Shown here: piece after piece, positions 16,491 through 25,751 of the stretch | How positions within the stretch are numbered: the first letter of the stretch is position 1 | How the letters are laid out: each line of letters starts with the position of its first letter | DNA from: Bergeyella sp. | Lineage (GTDB): Bacteria > Bacteroidota > Bacteroidia > Flavobacteriales > Weeksellaceae | Direction of reading: 5' to 3' | Assembly (NCBI GenBank): GCA_030263285.1 | Contig: SZYB01000001.1 | Location: forward strand, 556,911 to 620,910 | Length of the DNA stretch: 64,000 nucleotides | The notes under the pieces: model-generated | Told to the model about the DNA's origin: nothing | Seen by the model: only the letters and a program-made list of their open reading frames with translations | Database searches by the model: none | Translations under genes and position numbers: made by a program

Positions 16491-17549
16491 ATGCCCCTAA
16501 ATAAAATTTCTCTCGCTTTTGCTGCGTGCATCACTTTGGTTATCACCGTTGTAGTTGGTGTGTACAGATATTTAGAATACAACACACACAATATCTACTC
16601 TGATAGTACGAATAGTACGAACATTCTTTTCTACGGAATTATACTCATTGTATTCCTTACACTCTATATGGCAATTGAGATGCTTTTTGCCTATTACAGT
16701 AAACACCAAATAAAAAAAATTATAAGAACCTTTCCGAACGATTATTTTGACCATGCTCGCAATATAGGATTCAAGGAACTCAGAAAAACCATATCGGGTC
16801 TTCAGGAAAAAAGTGATGCCGAATTTTATATGTTTAAAGAAATGGAAAATTATAGAAAAGAGTATATAGGAAATGTGTCTCATGAACTAAAAACCCCTCT
16901 ATTTTCTATACAGGGATATGTAGATATACTGAAAGACGGCGGAATAGAAGACCTAAGTATACGGGACAAATATCTGGAAAGAATTGGTCTTTCTGTAGAA
17001 AGACTCATCACCATTGTAAAAGATCTAGACCTTATGCACAGGCTGGAATCTGGAGAAATCGAGCTCAAAAGAGATATATTTGATGTCCACATGCTCATTA
17101 AGGAAGTTTTTGATTTGCTAGACCTAGAAGCCCAAAATACAGGCGCCCATTTATCTTTAAAGACCTCCCATCGCCAAATATTTGTACAGGCAGACAAGCA
17201 AAAAATAGCCCAAGTCTTTATCAATTTACTTTCCAACGCCATCCATTATGCCAATAGACAAGAAGCAAAAATTACGGTAACTACAAACATCATAAAAGAC
17301 AAAGTGGAGATAAGTGTATCTGACAATGGGATGGGCATCAGACCTGAACAATTGCCCAGAATTTTTGAGCGATTCTACAGAGTAAAATCTAGTAGAAGTA
17401 GAAAAGACGGGGGGTCAGGCTTAGGCCTTGCCATTGTGAAACATATTCTGGAAGCTCACGGAGAAAATATCTTTGCCAAAAGCGAATATCTAGAGGGGAC
17501 AGAATTCACTTTCCGACTCCGTTACGTAACGCCAATAAGACAAGAATAA
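16491..17549 (+). CDS. sensor histidine kinase
   Basis: 352 residues, partner of the preceding regulator. Two membrane helices (about 6-26 and 45-67) enclose a very short periplasmic loop, so it probably senses something in or near the membrane. The dimerisation helix has the phospho-accepting His131 in NVSHELKTPL; the ATPase domain has the N box INLLSNAIHYA, the G1 box DNGMGI, the F box RIFERFYRV and the G2 box SGLGLAIVKHI. No clear HAMP or PAS domain is seen. A 9-nt direct repeat encodes STNSTN in the loop. Confidence 0.93.
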   Translation: MPLNKISLAFAACITLVITVVVGVYRYLEYNTHNIYSDSTNSTNILFYGIILIVFLTLYMAIEMLFAYYSKHQIKKIIRTFPNDYFDHARNIGFKELRKTISGLQEKSDAEFYMFKEMENYRKEYIGNVSHELKTPLFSIQGYVDILKDGGIEDLSIRDKYLERIGLSVERLITIVKDLDLMHRLESGEIELKRDIFDVHMLIKEVFDLLDLEAQNTGAHLSLKTSHRQIFVQADKQKIAQVFINLLSNAIHYANRQEAKITVTTNIIKDKVEISVSDNGMGIRPEQLPRIFERFYRVKSSRSRKDGGSGLGLAIVKHILEAHGENIFAKSEYLEGTEFTFRLRYVTPIRQE

Positions 17550-17592
17550 ATCGTCATAAAAAAAATAAACAACCAATTAAAGCAGAAAAAAA

Positions 17593-18162
17593 CTAAAAAA
17601 ATTTACCTCTCTTTCTCATATGCGGATTGTGCATGTGCTTTTGCATGGAAGGCATCTTGAGTTGGTCTTTCATTGCTTTTATCTGCTCTGTCATCAGCCC
17701 TGCTTTATCTAACTTTCTGGATTCTTCCAAAAACTTTTGTCCTTCCTGCTTTCTCCCCTTAGAAATTGCCACGGCAGCAAGATTGAGATATGCCATTGCA
17801 CGATCTTGTTTCATATTGAGACCGTACTCCAATGCTTTTCTCATCAGAGGTTCCATTTTGGAAGGATGCTCCTGAGCAAGACAAAGCCCCTTTAGGTAAT
17901 GGTAATACCCGTACTGAGATTTATGAAGCTGAGAAGTATAATTCCTAATTTTACCAAGCCAATATACTGCCTTCCCTATTTTTTGCTTTCTTAAAAACCA
18001 AAAAGACATCAGGATATACTCGTTTTTGAAAAACATGAAAACAAGGATACCCGACAATAAAAAAACAACCACTCCCCAACCGACATTTCTGGTGAAAAAC
18101 ATCATATAAACACCCAAAATAATCAAAACCGCGGCAACAAAAATTTTTATGTACTTATTCAT
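17593..18162 (-). CDS. DUF2892-like membrane protein with helical repeat tail
   Basis: 189 residues. The first ~50 form two closely spaced membrane helices starting MNKYIKIFVAAVLIILGVYM, like DUF2892 proteins. The rest is cytoplasmic and helix-rich with tetratricopeptide-like pairing (LEYGLNMKQDRAMAYLNLAA, about 110-130), ending in a His/Met/Arg-rich tail (MQKHMHNPHMRKRGKFF). Function unknown. It faces away from the histidine kinase, with tail-to-tail spacing of 43 nt, and has a TATCTTTG box 20 nt upstream. Confidence 0.75.
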   Translation of the reverse strand: MNKYIKIFVAAVLIILGVYMMFFTRNVGWGVVVFLLSGILVFMFFKNEYILMSFWFLRKQKIGKAVYWLGKIRNYTSQLHKSQYGYYHYLKGLCLAQEHPSKMEPLMRKALEYGLNMKQDRAMAYLNLAAVAISKGRKQEGQKFLEESRKLDKAGLMTEQIKAMKDQLKMPSMQKHMHNPHMRKRGKFF

Positions 18163-18182
18163 CTTCTTTTAAGATTTGCCAG

Positions 18183-18190
18183 CAAAGATA
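18183..18190 (-). promoter_or_regulatory. -7 box TATCTTTG for the DUF2892-like gene
   Basis: TATCTTTG on the minus strand, 20 nt upstream of the ATG. Confidence 0.5.
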
Positions 18191-18225
18191 AAAAATATTG
18201 CCCTTTATCCCCGTCACCAAAGTGG

Positions 18226-18714
18226 TTAATTCCTTTTTTCATAGGTCTGAAAACAAAAAGAATAGGCATTTCTTTCGTCTTTTTCACGACAGGTTTCCTG
18301 TATCAGTTTCCACTTTTTAAAATCTATTTCCGGAAAAAATGTATCCGCCATAAGGCTCACATCTACTTGGGTTATTTCCAGACGATCTGCCATTTCCATT
18401 GTTTGTTCGTATATTTTCCCTCCCCCTATCACGAAAATATTTTCGTCAATTTTTTGCGCATGTTTCAGTGCATTCCTCACACTCTCTACAACAAGAATAC
18501 CCTCCTCAAACCAATCTTTTTTGCCTGACACCACAATATTGGTTCTGTTAGGAAGTGGCCTTCCGATACTCTCGTAGGTTTTTCTCCCCATGATGACAGG
18601 ATGTCCCGCGGTAAGATCTTTAAAGTGTTTCAGATCATCAGGTAAACGCCATAGAAGTTGATTTTCTTTGCCTATTTCTCTATTTTTGCCCATTGCCACT
18701 ATTATCGTAACCAT
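18226..18714 (-). CDS. folA: dihydrofolate reductase
   Basis: NADPH-dependent reduction of dihydrofolate to tetrahydrofolate; 162 residues. Typical segments are MVTIIVAMGKNREIGKENQL (1-20), LLWRLPDDLKHFK (about 20-32) with the catalytic Asp27, IMGRKTYESIG (about 41-51), the FVIGGGKIYEQ dinucleotide loop (about 95-105) and a C-terminal FCFQTYEK. Divergent from lemA with both -7 boxes in a 98-nt gap. thyA is not in the window. Confidence 0.95.
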   Translation of the reverse strand: MVTIIVAMGKNREIGKENQLLWRLPDDLKHFKDLTAGHPVIMGRKTYESIGRPLPNRTNIVVSGKKDWFEEGILVVESVRNALKHAQKIDENIFVIGGGKIYEQTMEMADRLEITQVDVSLMADTFFPEIDFKKWKLIQETCREKDERNAYSFCFQTYEKRN

Positions 18715-18736
18715 AACTAGATGTCTTTAAGGGAAG

Positions 18737-18744
18737 CAAATGTA
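18737..18744 (-). promoter_or_regulatory. -7 box TACATTTG for folA
   Basis: TACATTTG on the minus strand, 22 nt upstream of the folA ATG. Confidence 0.5.
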
Positions 18745-18756
18745 GCATATAAATCG

Positions 18757-18764
18757 TATATTTG
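18757..18764 (+). promoter_or_regulatory. -7 box TATATTTG for lemA
   Basis: TATATTTG on the plus strand, 48 nt upstream of the lemA ATG. Confidence 0.5.
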
Positions 18765-18812
18765 GGCTTTAGATTTTTTTGAATAAGCAAAAACCATACA
18801 ACATTTAAAAAT

Positions 18813-19427
18813 ATGAAAGGCAAGGGTTGTTTAAATATTTCAGGAATATTTATTTTTCTATTAATCTCCTTAGGAATCATTGCATTCTGGGGACTGAGTG
18901 CATACAAAAAATTAGTAGCAGGAAACAACGAAGTAGGAAAAAAATGGGCCAATGTAGAAACAGTGTACCAGAAGAGAGCCAATCTTATCCCAAATCTGGA
19001 AAGGACACTAAAGTCTTACACAAAATACGAACGGCAAACCCTCACGGATGTTGTAGAGGCGAGATCTAAAGCAACCTCCATAAATATAGATCCGAATAAC
19101 CTCACCGAATCAAATCTCGCAAAATTTCAGGCAGCCCAGGGAAAACTCTCCGGAGCTCTCAGCCGGCTTATGATGGTGGTAGAAAAATATCCCGACCTAA
19201 AAGCTGACCAGCAATACATCAATTTTCAGAGAGAATATACCGCCATAGAAAACAGTATACGTGCAGAAACCGTATACTATAATGATGCCGTAGAAAAATT
19301 CAACAACCTCGTAGAAACTCCACCCACAAGTGTTTTGGCGGCTTTTTTTCCAAAGTTTAAATCCAAACCTTTCTTCAAGGCAGCTGCAGGTGCAGAAAAA
19401 GCACCGGAAGTTTTTCAAGACGAATGA
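18813..19427 (+). CDS. lemA: LemA family protein
   Basis: 204 residues: one N-terminal membrane helix (about 8-27), then a long four-helix coiled domain facing outward. The LemA core is clear: WANVETVYQKRANLIPNLER (about 46-65) followed by VVEARSKATSI and FQREYTAIENSIRAETVYYN (about 133-152). Function is unsettled. In this phylum lemA is followed by TPM-domain genes; here the next gene is the decayed small TPM gene, overlapping by 4 nt, and then the intact long one, so the operon has lost a member. Confidence 0.92.
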   Translation: MKGKGCLNISGIFIFLLISLGIIAFWGLSAYKKLVAGNNEVGKKWANVETVYQKRANLIPNLERTLKSYTKYERQTLTDVVEARSKATSINIDPNNLTESNLAKFQAAQGKLSGALSRLMMVVEKYPDLKADQQYINFQREYTAIENSIRAETVYYNDAVEKFNNLVETPPTSVLAAFFPKFKSKPFFKAAAGAEKAPEVFQDE

Positions 19428-19815
19428 AGCACAATATTCTTACAGAAGAACAGGTTGTGTATCCTGGCAGCAGGGCATGCCCCCAGCAAGGTTACTGCGC
19501 ATATGGATTCTTTCTCGGAAAAATATAATTCTGCAAAACGTATATTCGATGCCTTTTCAGATCTTTTGTCCGGGATTTACTAGAAAACACAATTGGGTAT
19601 TCTCGTACGCGTGAATTTTTTAAAAAAATACCTTACCATCATTAGGAGGAATATCCACAAAAAAATATATCAGGTTGGGTATCGGTGACATGATAAAGGC
19701 TACCGAAAAATTTTCGAAAAAAATATTATTAAAGGTGTTATCGTTATATTGAGAGCGGGCAGAAAATTAAATTTTTATTTTCCTCTGCCGAAAAGGAAAA
19801 AATCGACTCCCTGAT
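19424..19815 (+). pseudogene. decayed small TPM-domain (TPM_phosphatase) gene
   Basis: No intact frame, but pieces align in order with the short cytoplasmic TPM protein that normally sits between lemA and the long TPM gene. The start overlaps the lemA stop (ATGA) and reads MKHNILTEEQVV; a second frame gives VTAHMDSFSEKYNSAKRIFD, resembling the family's GEIRVHxDSFSxK segment; a third ends with IIKGVIVIL...LNFYFPLPKRK, like the family's final helix and FP motif. There are several frameshifts and stops, including one after LLSGIY and one after the VGYR stretch. The lesion load suggests old inactivation rather than a single sequencing error. Confidence 0.8.
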
Positions 19816-20596
19816 GAAATTATTTTCTCTTAGATTAATTATCGCTTTGTCCCTATGGTGTGGTATTCAAAAGAATTTTGCACAATACACGATCCCCAAT
19901 AAACCCGATATACTCTATCCGGTATACGACGAAGTGGGTCTCTTGAGTCCTGGAGAAAAAAACTCGTTAAACGAAAAACTCATTGAATTCGAAAAAGAGT
20001 CCTCCACAGAAATATTAGTAATCATCATTCCCACGACCAAAGGAGAAGATATAAACTTTATTGCCACTCTTTTTGGGGAAAAATGGGGATTAGGAAAAAA
20101 AGGGAAAGATAATGGGATTGTATTCCTGATCGCTAAAGATGACAGAAACATGGCAATACAACAAGGCAGAAGCATAGAGCAATATATCACCGCCTCCGTT
20201 GCCGGACAAATCCTGGACTATATTGTAACCCCCAACTTTAAACAAGGGAAATGGTATGAGGGTATTGATCGTGGCACAAGTGCCATTATGGAAGCCATAC
20301 AAGGAAAGTTTAAGCCCGATGAAAAAAAAGGAGAGGAACCCGATTTACTTACGATTATTATAATTACGTTTATCATTTTGATCATTCTAAGTCTACTGTC
20401 CAAAGACAAGGACAAAAACGGAAATTATGAAAACGAAGAAGATGTAGTTCTTTCCAGAAGAGGATACTCAAGAGGGGATTTTCCATTTCCTGTGGGAGGG
20501 GGTTTCGGAGGAGGAAGTAGGGGCAAAGGAGGAGGTTTTGGCGGATTAGGAGGAGGAGGAAGTTTTGGCGGAGGTGGGGCTTCAGGAAATTGGTGA
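19814..20596 (+). CDS. TPM-domain exported protein with glycine-rich tail
   Basis: 260 residues: signal peptide (about 1-24, ending FAQ), a TPM domain (about 33-165) recognised by LLSPGEKNSLNEKLIEFEKE, EILVIIIPTTKGEDI and WGLGKKGKDNGIVFLIAKDD, one membrane helix (about 177-194), and a Gly-rich tail ending GGGGASGNW, typical of these proteins. TPM proteins in plants act in photosystem II repair as thylakoid phosphatases; the bacterial role, with LemA, is unknown. Starts at an ATG just after the small-TPM remnant. Confidence 0.9.
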   Translation: MKLFSLRLIIALSLWCGIQKNFAQYTIPNKPDILYPVYDEVGLLSPGEKNSLNEKLIEFEKESSTEILVIIIPTTKGEDINFIATLFGEKWGLGKKGKDNGIVFLIAKDDRNMAIQQGRSIEQYITASVAGQILDYIVTPNFKQGKWYEGIDRGTSAIMEAIQGKFKPDEKKGEEPDLLTIIIITFIILIILSLLSKDKDKNGNYENEEDVVLSRRGYSRGDFPFPVGGGFGGGSRGKGGGFGGLGGGGSFGGGGASGNW

Positions 20597-20638
20597 TTTT
20601 TATATTTTTTCTTACTTTCATACAAACGTTCGGAAAAT

Positions 20639-21160
20639 TTGAAAAAGACACTGGTCATTTTTGCACATCCCTATCTGGAATACGCTTCGAATAATGAAGA
20701 ACTTACCAAATATTACGAAAACTGTGATTCGTTTGTCTTTCGTGACATTTATGAGGAATATCCGGACTTCCATATTGCCGCATTTAAGGAACGGAAAAGA
20801 ATCCATCAGTTTGATCGGTTTATTTTTCATTTTCCTATCATATGGTTCGGCATGCCTCCGCTCCTCAGATTATGGGTAGACGAAGTGCTGGAAAACAAAT
20901 GGCTGAACAAAGAAGAAAAAAACCCCTTGGAAAATAAAGAAATCTTCTTCTTCATCACCACAAGGGGTAAGGAAAGATCTTACAGAAGAGATGGGAAATA
21001 TTATTACTCTGTAGATGAGCTCATTAGCGGTCTTATTGTAAGCCTAAAAATCTTCAGAGCCCAAATAAAATACATCTATACGGTATTCGACTCCGAAAAT
21101 CTTACGAAAAAGGAAATAGACCTTCATAAACAAAAGTTTGCTGAAATCCTGAAAAAATAA
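20639..21160 (+). CDS. NAD(P)H oxidoreductase, KefF/MdaB-like flavodoxin fold
   Basis: 173-residue flavodoxin-fold quinone reductase. It begins at a TTG codon, the only start that keeps the Rossmann strand KKTLVIFAHPYLE at the N-terminus. FHFPIIWFGMPPLLRLWVDE (about 62-81) is the KefF-family FMN-loop motif, and LENKEIFFFITTRGKERSYR follows. In E. coli KefF binds and activates the glutathione-gated K+/H+ antiporter KefC. Here a KefC-like gene starts 6 nt downstream, so the pair is likely the same two-part system. Confidence 0.87.
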   Translation: MKKTLVIFAHPYLEYASNNEELTKYYENCDSFVFRDIYEEYPDFHIAAFKERKRIHQFDRFIFHFPIIWFGMPPLLRLWVDEVLENKWLNKEEKNPLENKEIFFFITTRGKERSYRRDGKYYYSVDELISGLIVSLKIFRAQIKYIYTVFDSENLTKKEIDLHKQKFAEILKK

Positions 21161-21166
21161 AACGGT

Positions 21167-23074
21167 ATGGAATCTGATTTTTCAATGAAGCTACTTATCT
21201 TTTTGGGTGCAGCCATAGTGATGGTTCCTCTGGTGAGAAAAATAGGTCTAAGCTCTGTGATAGGATATATTCTGGGAGGGGTTATTATAGGGCCTTTTGT
21301 ACTAAAGCTTACCGGCAACGATACCCATGATGTCATGAATGCTTCAGAGTTCGGGGTGGTCATGTTGTTGTTTATTGTAGGACTGGAACTGGAGCCCAAA
21401 AAGTTTTGGGCTATGCGGAAAAAAATTATAGGATTGGGACTCTCCCAGATGTCCATTACTGTTGTACTCTTATATGTCATACTGACACTCGCACGCTGGC
21501 CAACGGACCAGGCTGTGGTCATCGCCCTGTCCTTTGCTCTCTCCTCTACTGCCATTGTACTCCAGACCTTGCAGGAGAAAAAAATGTTCCGTACCACTGC
21601 GGGACAATCTTCTTTTTCTACGCTATTGTTCCAGGATATAGCGGTAATTCCTATTCTCGCACTCATTCCCCTTATTGCTCAAAGCGATGATGTAAGCACC
21701 AGATCCGGCGGACTCAAATCTCTGCTAGATGATAACTCGGAATGGATACAGGCCTCTACGGTGGTTTTGGGAATATTACTGCTGTATGTTCTAGGTAATT
21801 ATGTCTTTGTCCCTTTCCTGAGATATGTATCAAAATCCGGTATGCCGGAATTGCTCACCGCTACCTCGTTATTTTTGGTAGTGGGAGTATCAGAACTGAT
21901 GGAATTCGTCGGACTATCTCCTGCTCTTGGGGCCTTTCTGGCTGGAGTAATGCTAGCCAATTCAGAATTCAAACACGAATTAGAAGCCCATATAGACCCC
22001 TTCAAAGGACTGTTATTGGCCGTATTTTTTGTAAGTGTGGGCTCTACCATAAATTTTGTTACTATACAACAACACCCTATTCTTATTTTTAGTCTGGCAT
22101 TCGCGGTACTTTCAGTAAAATTTATCGTTCTCTTTTTCGTAGGAAAATTTTATAAATTGGAAAAAGGGCAAAATTTTTTCTATGCTTTTGCCCTTTCACA
22201 GGTCGGAGAGTTTGCCTTTGTCCTCATTAGCTTTTCCAACAAGCTTTTTTTATTTAACGATGAAGTAACCTCTCAACTTATGGCTGTGACAGCCATCACG
22301 ATGTTTTCTACCCCTATTCTTATGATCCTGCATGAGAAAATAATCTTAAAGAAAATTAATTCAAAAATAGAGATTGACACGCCCTACGATATTATGAATA
22401 AAAATATTGCACAAAAAAAGATTATTATTGTAGGCTTTGGGTCTTTCGGAAGTATTGTAGGAAGATTATTGAAGGCCAATAAAGTGTCTGCCACGATTCT
22501 GGATAACGACTCAGAAAGGGTAAAGCTCTTAAGAAGTTTTGGATTCAAGGTATACTACGGCGATGCGACCAAAATCCCTACCCTGAGAGCTGCAGGAATC
22601 GCAGAGGCAGAAATATTGGTTTTATGCCTTGATAATCCCGAAGAAAATAAACTTATAGCAGAGCTTGTACGCCAGCAATTTCCCAATGTCAAGATATACG
22701 TAAGGGCAAAGACCAGACACGATGCTTATTACTATCTCAACCACGGCATAGAGAATAGCTATAGAGAAAATCTGGGTACTGCCGTGAGTATGGCGGTAGA
22801 TCTCCTACACGAAACAGGAATGAGAAAATATGCTGCCAGACGCCTGGGAAAAAGATTTATGTCCATAGACAAAATCTCTCTGAAAAGACTGGCCAAAAAA
22901 CTGGAAGAAAAAGAAATATCTACCTTCAATATAAAAGAAAACATAATAGAAGAAGAAGCTCTTCTATCGGAAGACAGTCTCACATTTGAAAATCATGACT
23001 GGATGGAAACCGAAGTAGAAGAAGAAAAAAATGAAGAAGAAGTTGCAGAGACACTAGCAAACAAACCAGAATGA
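21167..23074 (+). CDS. KefB/KefC-type K+/H+ antiporter (CPA2) with RCK domain
   Basis: 635 residues. The first ~385 are the CPA2 exchanger with about twelve helices: GYILGGVIIGPFVLKL (about 33-48), EFGVVMLLFIVGLELEPKKF (about 62-81) and the LSPALGAFLAGVMLANSEFK segment (about 248-267). A linker leads to a TrkA-N nucleotide-binding domain (about 410-530) with KIIIVGFGSFGSIVGRLLKA and YYGDATKIPTLRAAGI. The C-terminus is Glu-rich. It would exchange K+ for H+ in response to ligand or partner binding; the flavoprotein gene just upstream is the probable partner. Confidence 0.92.
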   Translation: MESDFSMKLLIFLGAAIVMVPLVRKIGLSSVIGYILGGVIIGPFVLKLTGNDTHDVMNASEFGVVMLLFIVGLELEPKKFWAMRKKIIGLGLSQMSITVVLLYVILTLARWPTDQAVVIALSFALSSTAIVLQTLQEKKMFRTTAGQSSFSTLLFQDIAVIPILALIPLIAQSDDVSTRSGGLKSLLDDNSEWIQASTVVLGILLLYVLGNYVFVPFLRYVSKSGMPELLTATSLFLVVGVSELMEFVGLSPALGAFLAGVMLANSEFKHELEAHIDPFKGLLLAVFFVSVGSTINFVTIQQHPILIFSLAFAVLSVKFIVLFFVGKFYKLEKGQNFFYAFALSQVGEFAFVLISFSNKLFLFNDEVTSQLMAVTAITMFSTPILMILHEKIILKKINSKIEIDTPYDIMNKNIAQKKIIIVGFGSFGSIVGRLLKANKVSATILDNDSERVKLLRSFGFKVYYGDATKIPTLRAAGIAEAEILVLCLDNPEENKLIAELVRQQFPNVKIYVRAKTRHDAYYYLNHGIENSYRENLGTAVSMAVDLLHETGMRKYAARRLGKRFMSIDKISLKRLAKKLEEKEISTFNIKENIIEEEALLSEDSLTFENHDWMETEVEEEKNEEEVAETLANKPE

Positions 23075-23111
23075 CTCTTAAATCAATTCCTATCCTTTTT
23101 TCCAAAAAAAC

Positions 23112-24563
23112 TCAAATTACCAATAAGTCTACAAACTCCTGCACCTCTAGGTCTACAAGCGTGTCGTAGTCCAGTGATTTTTTTAGGATAATTTTTTGTT
23201 GTTTCTCTGGAAATCTCCTTGCCAAATTTGTTTTATACTTTTCTATGAGTTCCGGAATTCCCTCCTCCCTTCTCCTTTTATGACCCATGGGATATTCCAC
23301 CTCCACCTCTTCCAGTAAAGTACCATCGTTAAGCTCAATACTAAGAGCATTGGCTATGGATCGTTTTTCAGGATCGTGATAATCTCTTGTATATTTGGGG
23401 TCTTCCACACACACTATTTTTTCTCTCAAAATATCAATTCTAGGATCGGCGGCCACACTATCTTCATAGTCCGAAGCGGTAAGCTTCCCAAAGATCAACG
23501 GGACTGCCACCATATACTGAATAGAATGGTCCCTGTCTGCAGGATTGTTCAGGCGGCCTTTTTTGTCTATAATTCTAATAGCGGCCTCATGGGTACGAAT
23601 GCTTATTTTCTTTATATCCTCCGAAGTTCTCCCCAAAGATTGTAATTTTTTGTACAGTATCATAGCAGCCTCTACGGCAGTTTGAGAGTGAAACTCTGCA
23701 GGAAATGAAATCTTAAAAAGCACATTTTCCATCACATAAGACCCGTAATCTCTTTGGAAATCGAACTCCTTTCCCTTAAAATAAACATCATAAAAACCCC
23801 ATGTTTTGGCTGTAAGCACAGAAGAATACCCCATTTCTCCCGTATGAGCAATAAGTGCTAAACGAACCGCCCTGGAGGTAGCATCTCCGGCAGCCCATGA
23901 TTTTCTGCTTCCTGTGTTGGGAGCATGCCTGTAAGTTCTCAATGCCTGTCCATCTACAAAAACCAGCGAAAGAGCGTTAATTAATTCCTCCCGGGAGAGA
24001 TTTATAATTTTTCCTACAACAGCGGTAGAGGCAAGTTTTACAAGAATTACATGGTCCAATCCCACCCTATTAAAAGAATTTTCTAATGCAATCACCCCTT
24101 GTATCTCATGTGCCATGATCATGGCCTCTAATACCTGTTTCATTTTCAGGGGTTTTTTACCTTCCGAAATCCGAGTTCTGGAAAGCCAATCGGCAGTTGC
24201 CAAAATCCCTCCTAAATTATCAGAAGGATGTCCCCATTCTGCAGCCAACCAAGTATCATTAAAGTCTAACCAGCGAATAATAGTTCCTATATTGAAGGCT
24301 GCCTGAACCGGATCCAGTTGAAACTGAGTTCCAAAAACTTTGGCTCCATTAGGCACGACAGTCCCCCTTACTATGGGACCTAGAAGCTTGGTACAAGCAG
24401 GGTAAGAAAGTGCCTCCAGACCACAGCCTACAGTATCTAGAAGGCAATAATGCGCAGTTTCCCATGCAAGATCACTCTTTATTTCATATCGTAAAACATA
24501 ATCTGCGATATCTGCAAGTACCTGGTCGGGTTGTGGTCTTTCGTTTGAAATATATAAAGGCAT
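23112..24563 (-). CDS. prpD: 2-methylcitrate dehydratase
   Basis: MmgE/PrpD-family dehydratase, 483 residues, the same length as E. coli PrpD. It converts 2-methylcitrate to 2-methyl-cis-aconitate in propionyl-CoA breakdown. Strongly conserved stretches are [20 protein letters not shown] (about 95-114), [20 protein letters not shown] (about 221-240) and [15 protein letters not shown] (about 292-306). It is last in the prpB-prpC-prpD series (35-nt and 4-nt gaps) and converges on the KefC-like gene. Together the three make pyruvate and succinate from propionyl-CoA and oxaloacetate, with aconitase completing the hydration. Confidence 0.95.
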   Translation of the reverse strand: MPLYISNERPQPDQVLADIADYVLRYEIKSDLAWETAHYCLLDTVGCGLEALSYPACTKLLGPIVRGTVVPNGAKVFGTQFQLDPVQAAFNIGTIIRWLDFNDTWLAAEWGHPSDNLGGILATADWLSRTRISEGKKPLKMKQVLEAMIMAHEIQGVIALENSFNRVGLDHVILVKLASTAVVGKIINLSREELINALSLVFVDGQALRTYRHAPNTGSRKSWAAGDATSRAVRLALIAHTGEMGYSSVLTAKTWGFYDVYFKGKEFDFQRDYGSYVMENVLFKISFPAEFHSQTAVEAAMILYKKLQSLGRTSEDIKKISIRTHEAAIRIIDKKGRLNNPADRDHSIQYMVAVPLIFGKLTASDYEDSVAADPRIDILREKIVCVEDPKYTRDYHDPEKRSIANALSIELNDGTLLEEVEVEYPMGHKRRREEGIPELIEKYKTNLARRFPEKQQKIILKKSLDYDTLVDLEVQEFVDLLVI

Positions 24564-24598
24564 AAGTGGGGGATATAGGTATTTTCAGTGTTTCTTAT

Positions 24599-25747
24599 TT
24601 AGCGTTTCTCTATAGGAACATATTTTTTAGGCTCAGGACCACAGTAGTTTGCACTTGGGCGGATGATTTTTCCATCTGCTCTCTGCTCCAGAATATGTGC
24701 ACTCCACCCTGCAACCCTGGAGATCACAAAAAGAGGGGTGAACATAAAGGTAGGAATCCCCATTAGGTGGTAAGAAACGGCAGAAAACCAATCTAAATTG
24801 GGAAACATTTTTTTCTCCTCCCACATCACCTTCTCCAGCCTCTCGGCAATAGCATAGAGCAAAGAATCTCCCGACTCTTCGGAAAGTTGTCTTGCCACTT
24901 CTTTTATCACCACATTTCTAGGATCCGATACGGTATATACAGGATGTCCAAAACCTATAATCACTTCTTTTTTTGACAGTCTCTGTCTTATATCTTCCTC
25001 TGCTTCCTGTGCGGAACAATATCTGCTCTGGATTTCAAAAGCTACCTCATTTGCCCCTCCATGTTTTGGTCCTCTCAATGCGCCTATAGCACCCGCAATA
25101 GCAGAATACATATCAGATCCCGTACCTGCAATAATCCTACCGGTAAAGGTAGAGGCGTTGAACTCATGTTCTGCATAAAGATTAAGAGAAATTTGCATCG
25201 CTTCTATCCAGGATTCAGGCGAAATTTTACCATGGAGTAAATGTAAAAAATGACTTCCAATGGTATCATCATCTGTCTCTACCCGTATTTCTTTGCCATG
25301 GTGAGAATAATGGTACCAATACAAAAGTGCCGAAGCAAAAGAAGCCATCAGTTTGTCCGCAATATCCCTGGCCCGGGAAAAAGAATGATCCTCCTTTTCT
25401 CCATGTATGCTTCCCATGACGGATACATAGGTGCGGAGAACATCCATAGGGTGAGAATGAGCAGGAAGTTCTTTGAGAATATTCTTTGCCGTATGAGGCA
25501 AACCTCTCAGGGATTTGAGCTTCGTTTTATAAACTTTAAGCTGTGCCTTCGATGGAAGAACCCCGTAAATAAGCAAATATGCTACCTCCTCAAACTCTGC
25601 TTGGGTAGAAAAATCCAGAATATCATAACCTCTATAACGGAGCTCATTTCCGTTTTTTCCTACACTGCAAAGTGAAGTATTACCCGCAACCACACCGGAT
25701 AGTGCAACACTTTTTTTAGCCTTAAAATTAGGGGCCGAGTCAGACAT
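24599..25747 (-). CDS. prpC: 2-methylcitrate synthase
   Basis: Citrate-synthase-family enzyme, 382 residues, joining propionyl-CoA and oxaloacetate. It resembles proteobacterial PrpC closely from [20 protein letters not shown] (about 11-30) to the end. Catalytic regions are present: [13 protein letters not shown] (His, about 208-220), [13 protein letters not shown] (His, about 241-253) and [13 protein letters not shown] (Asp, about 314-326), with the C-terminal [13 protein letters not shown]. Context with prpB and prpD makes methylcitrate rather than ordinary citrate synthase the best call, though such enzymes often do both. Confidence 0.95.
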   Translation of the reverse strand: MSDSAPNFKAKKSVALSGVVAGNTSLCSVGKNGNELRYRGYDILDFSTQAEFEEVAYLLIYGVLPSKAQLKVYKTKLKSLRGLPHTAKNILKELPAHSHPMDVLRTYVSVMGSIHGEKEDHSFSRARDIADKLMASFASALLYWYHYSHHGKEIRVETDDDTIGSHFLHLLHGKISPESWIEAMQISLNLYAEHEFNASTFTGRIIAGTGSDMYSAIAGAIGALRGPKHGGANEVAFEIQSRYCSAQEAEEDIRQRLSKKEVIIGFGHPVYTVSDPRNVVIKEVARQLSEESGDSLLYAIAERLEKVMWEEKKMFPNLDWFSAVSYHLMGIPTFMFTPLFVISRVAGWSAHILEQRADGKIIRPSANYCGPEPKKYVPIEKR

Positions 25748-25751
25748 ATAT

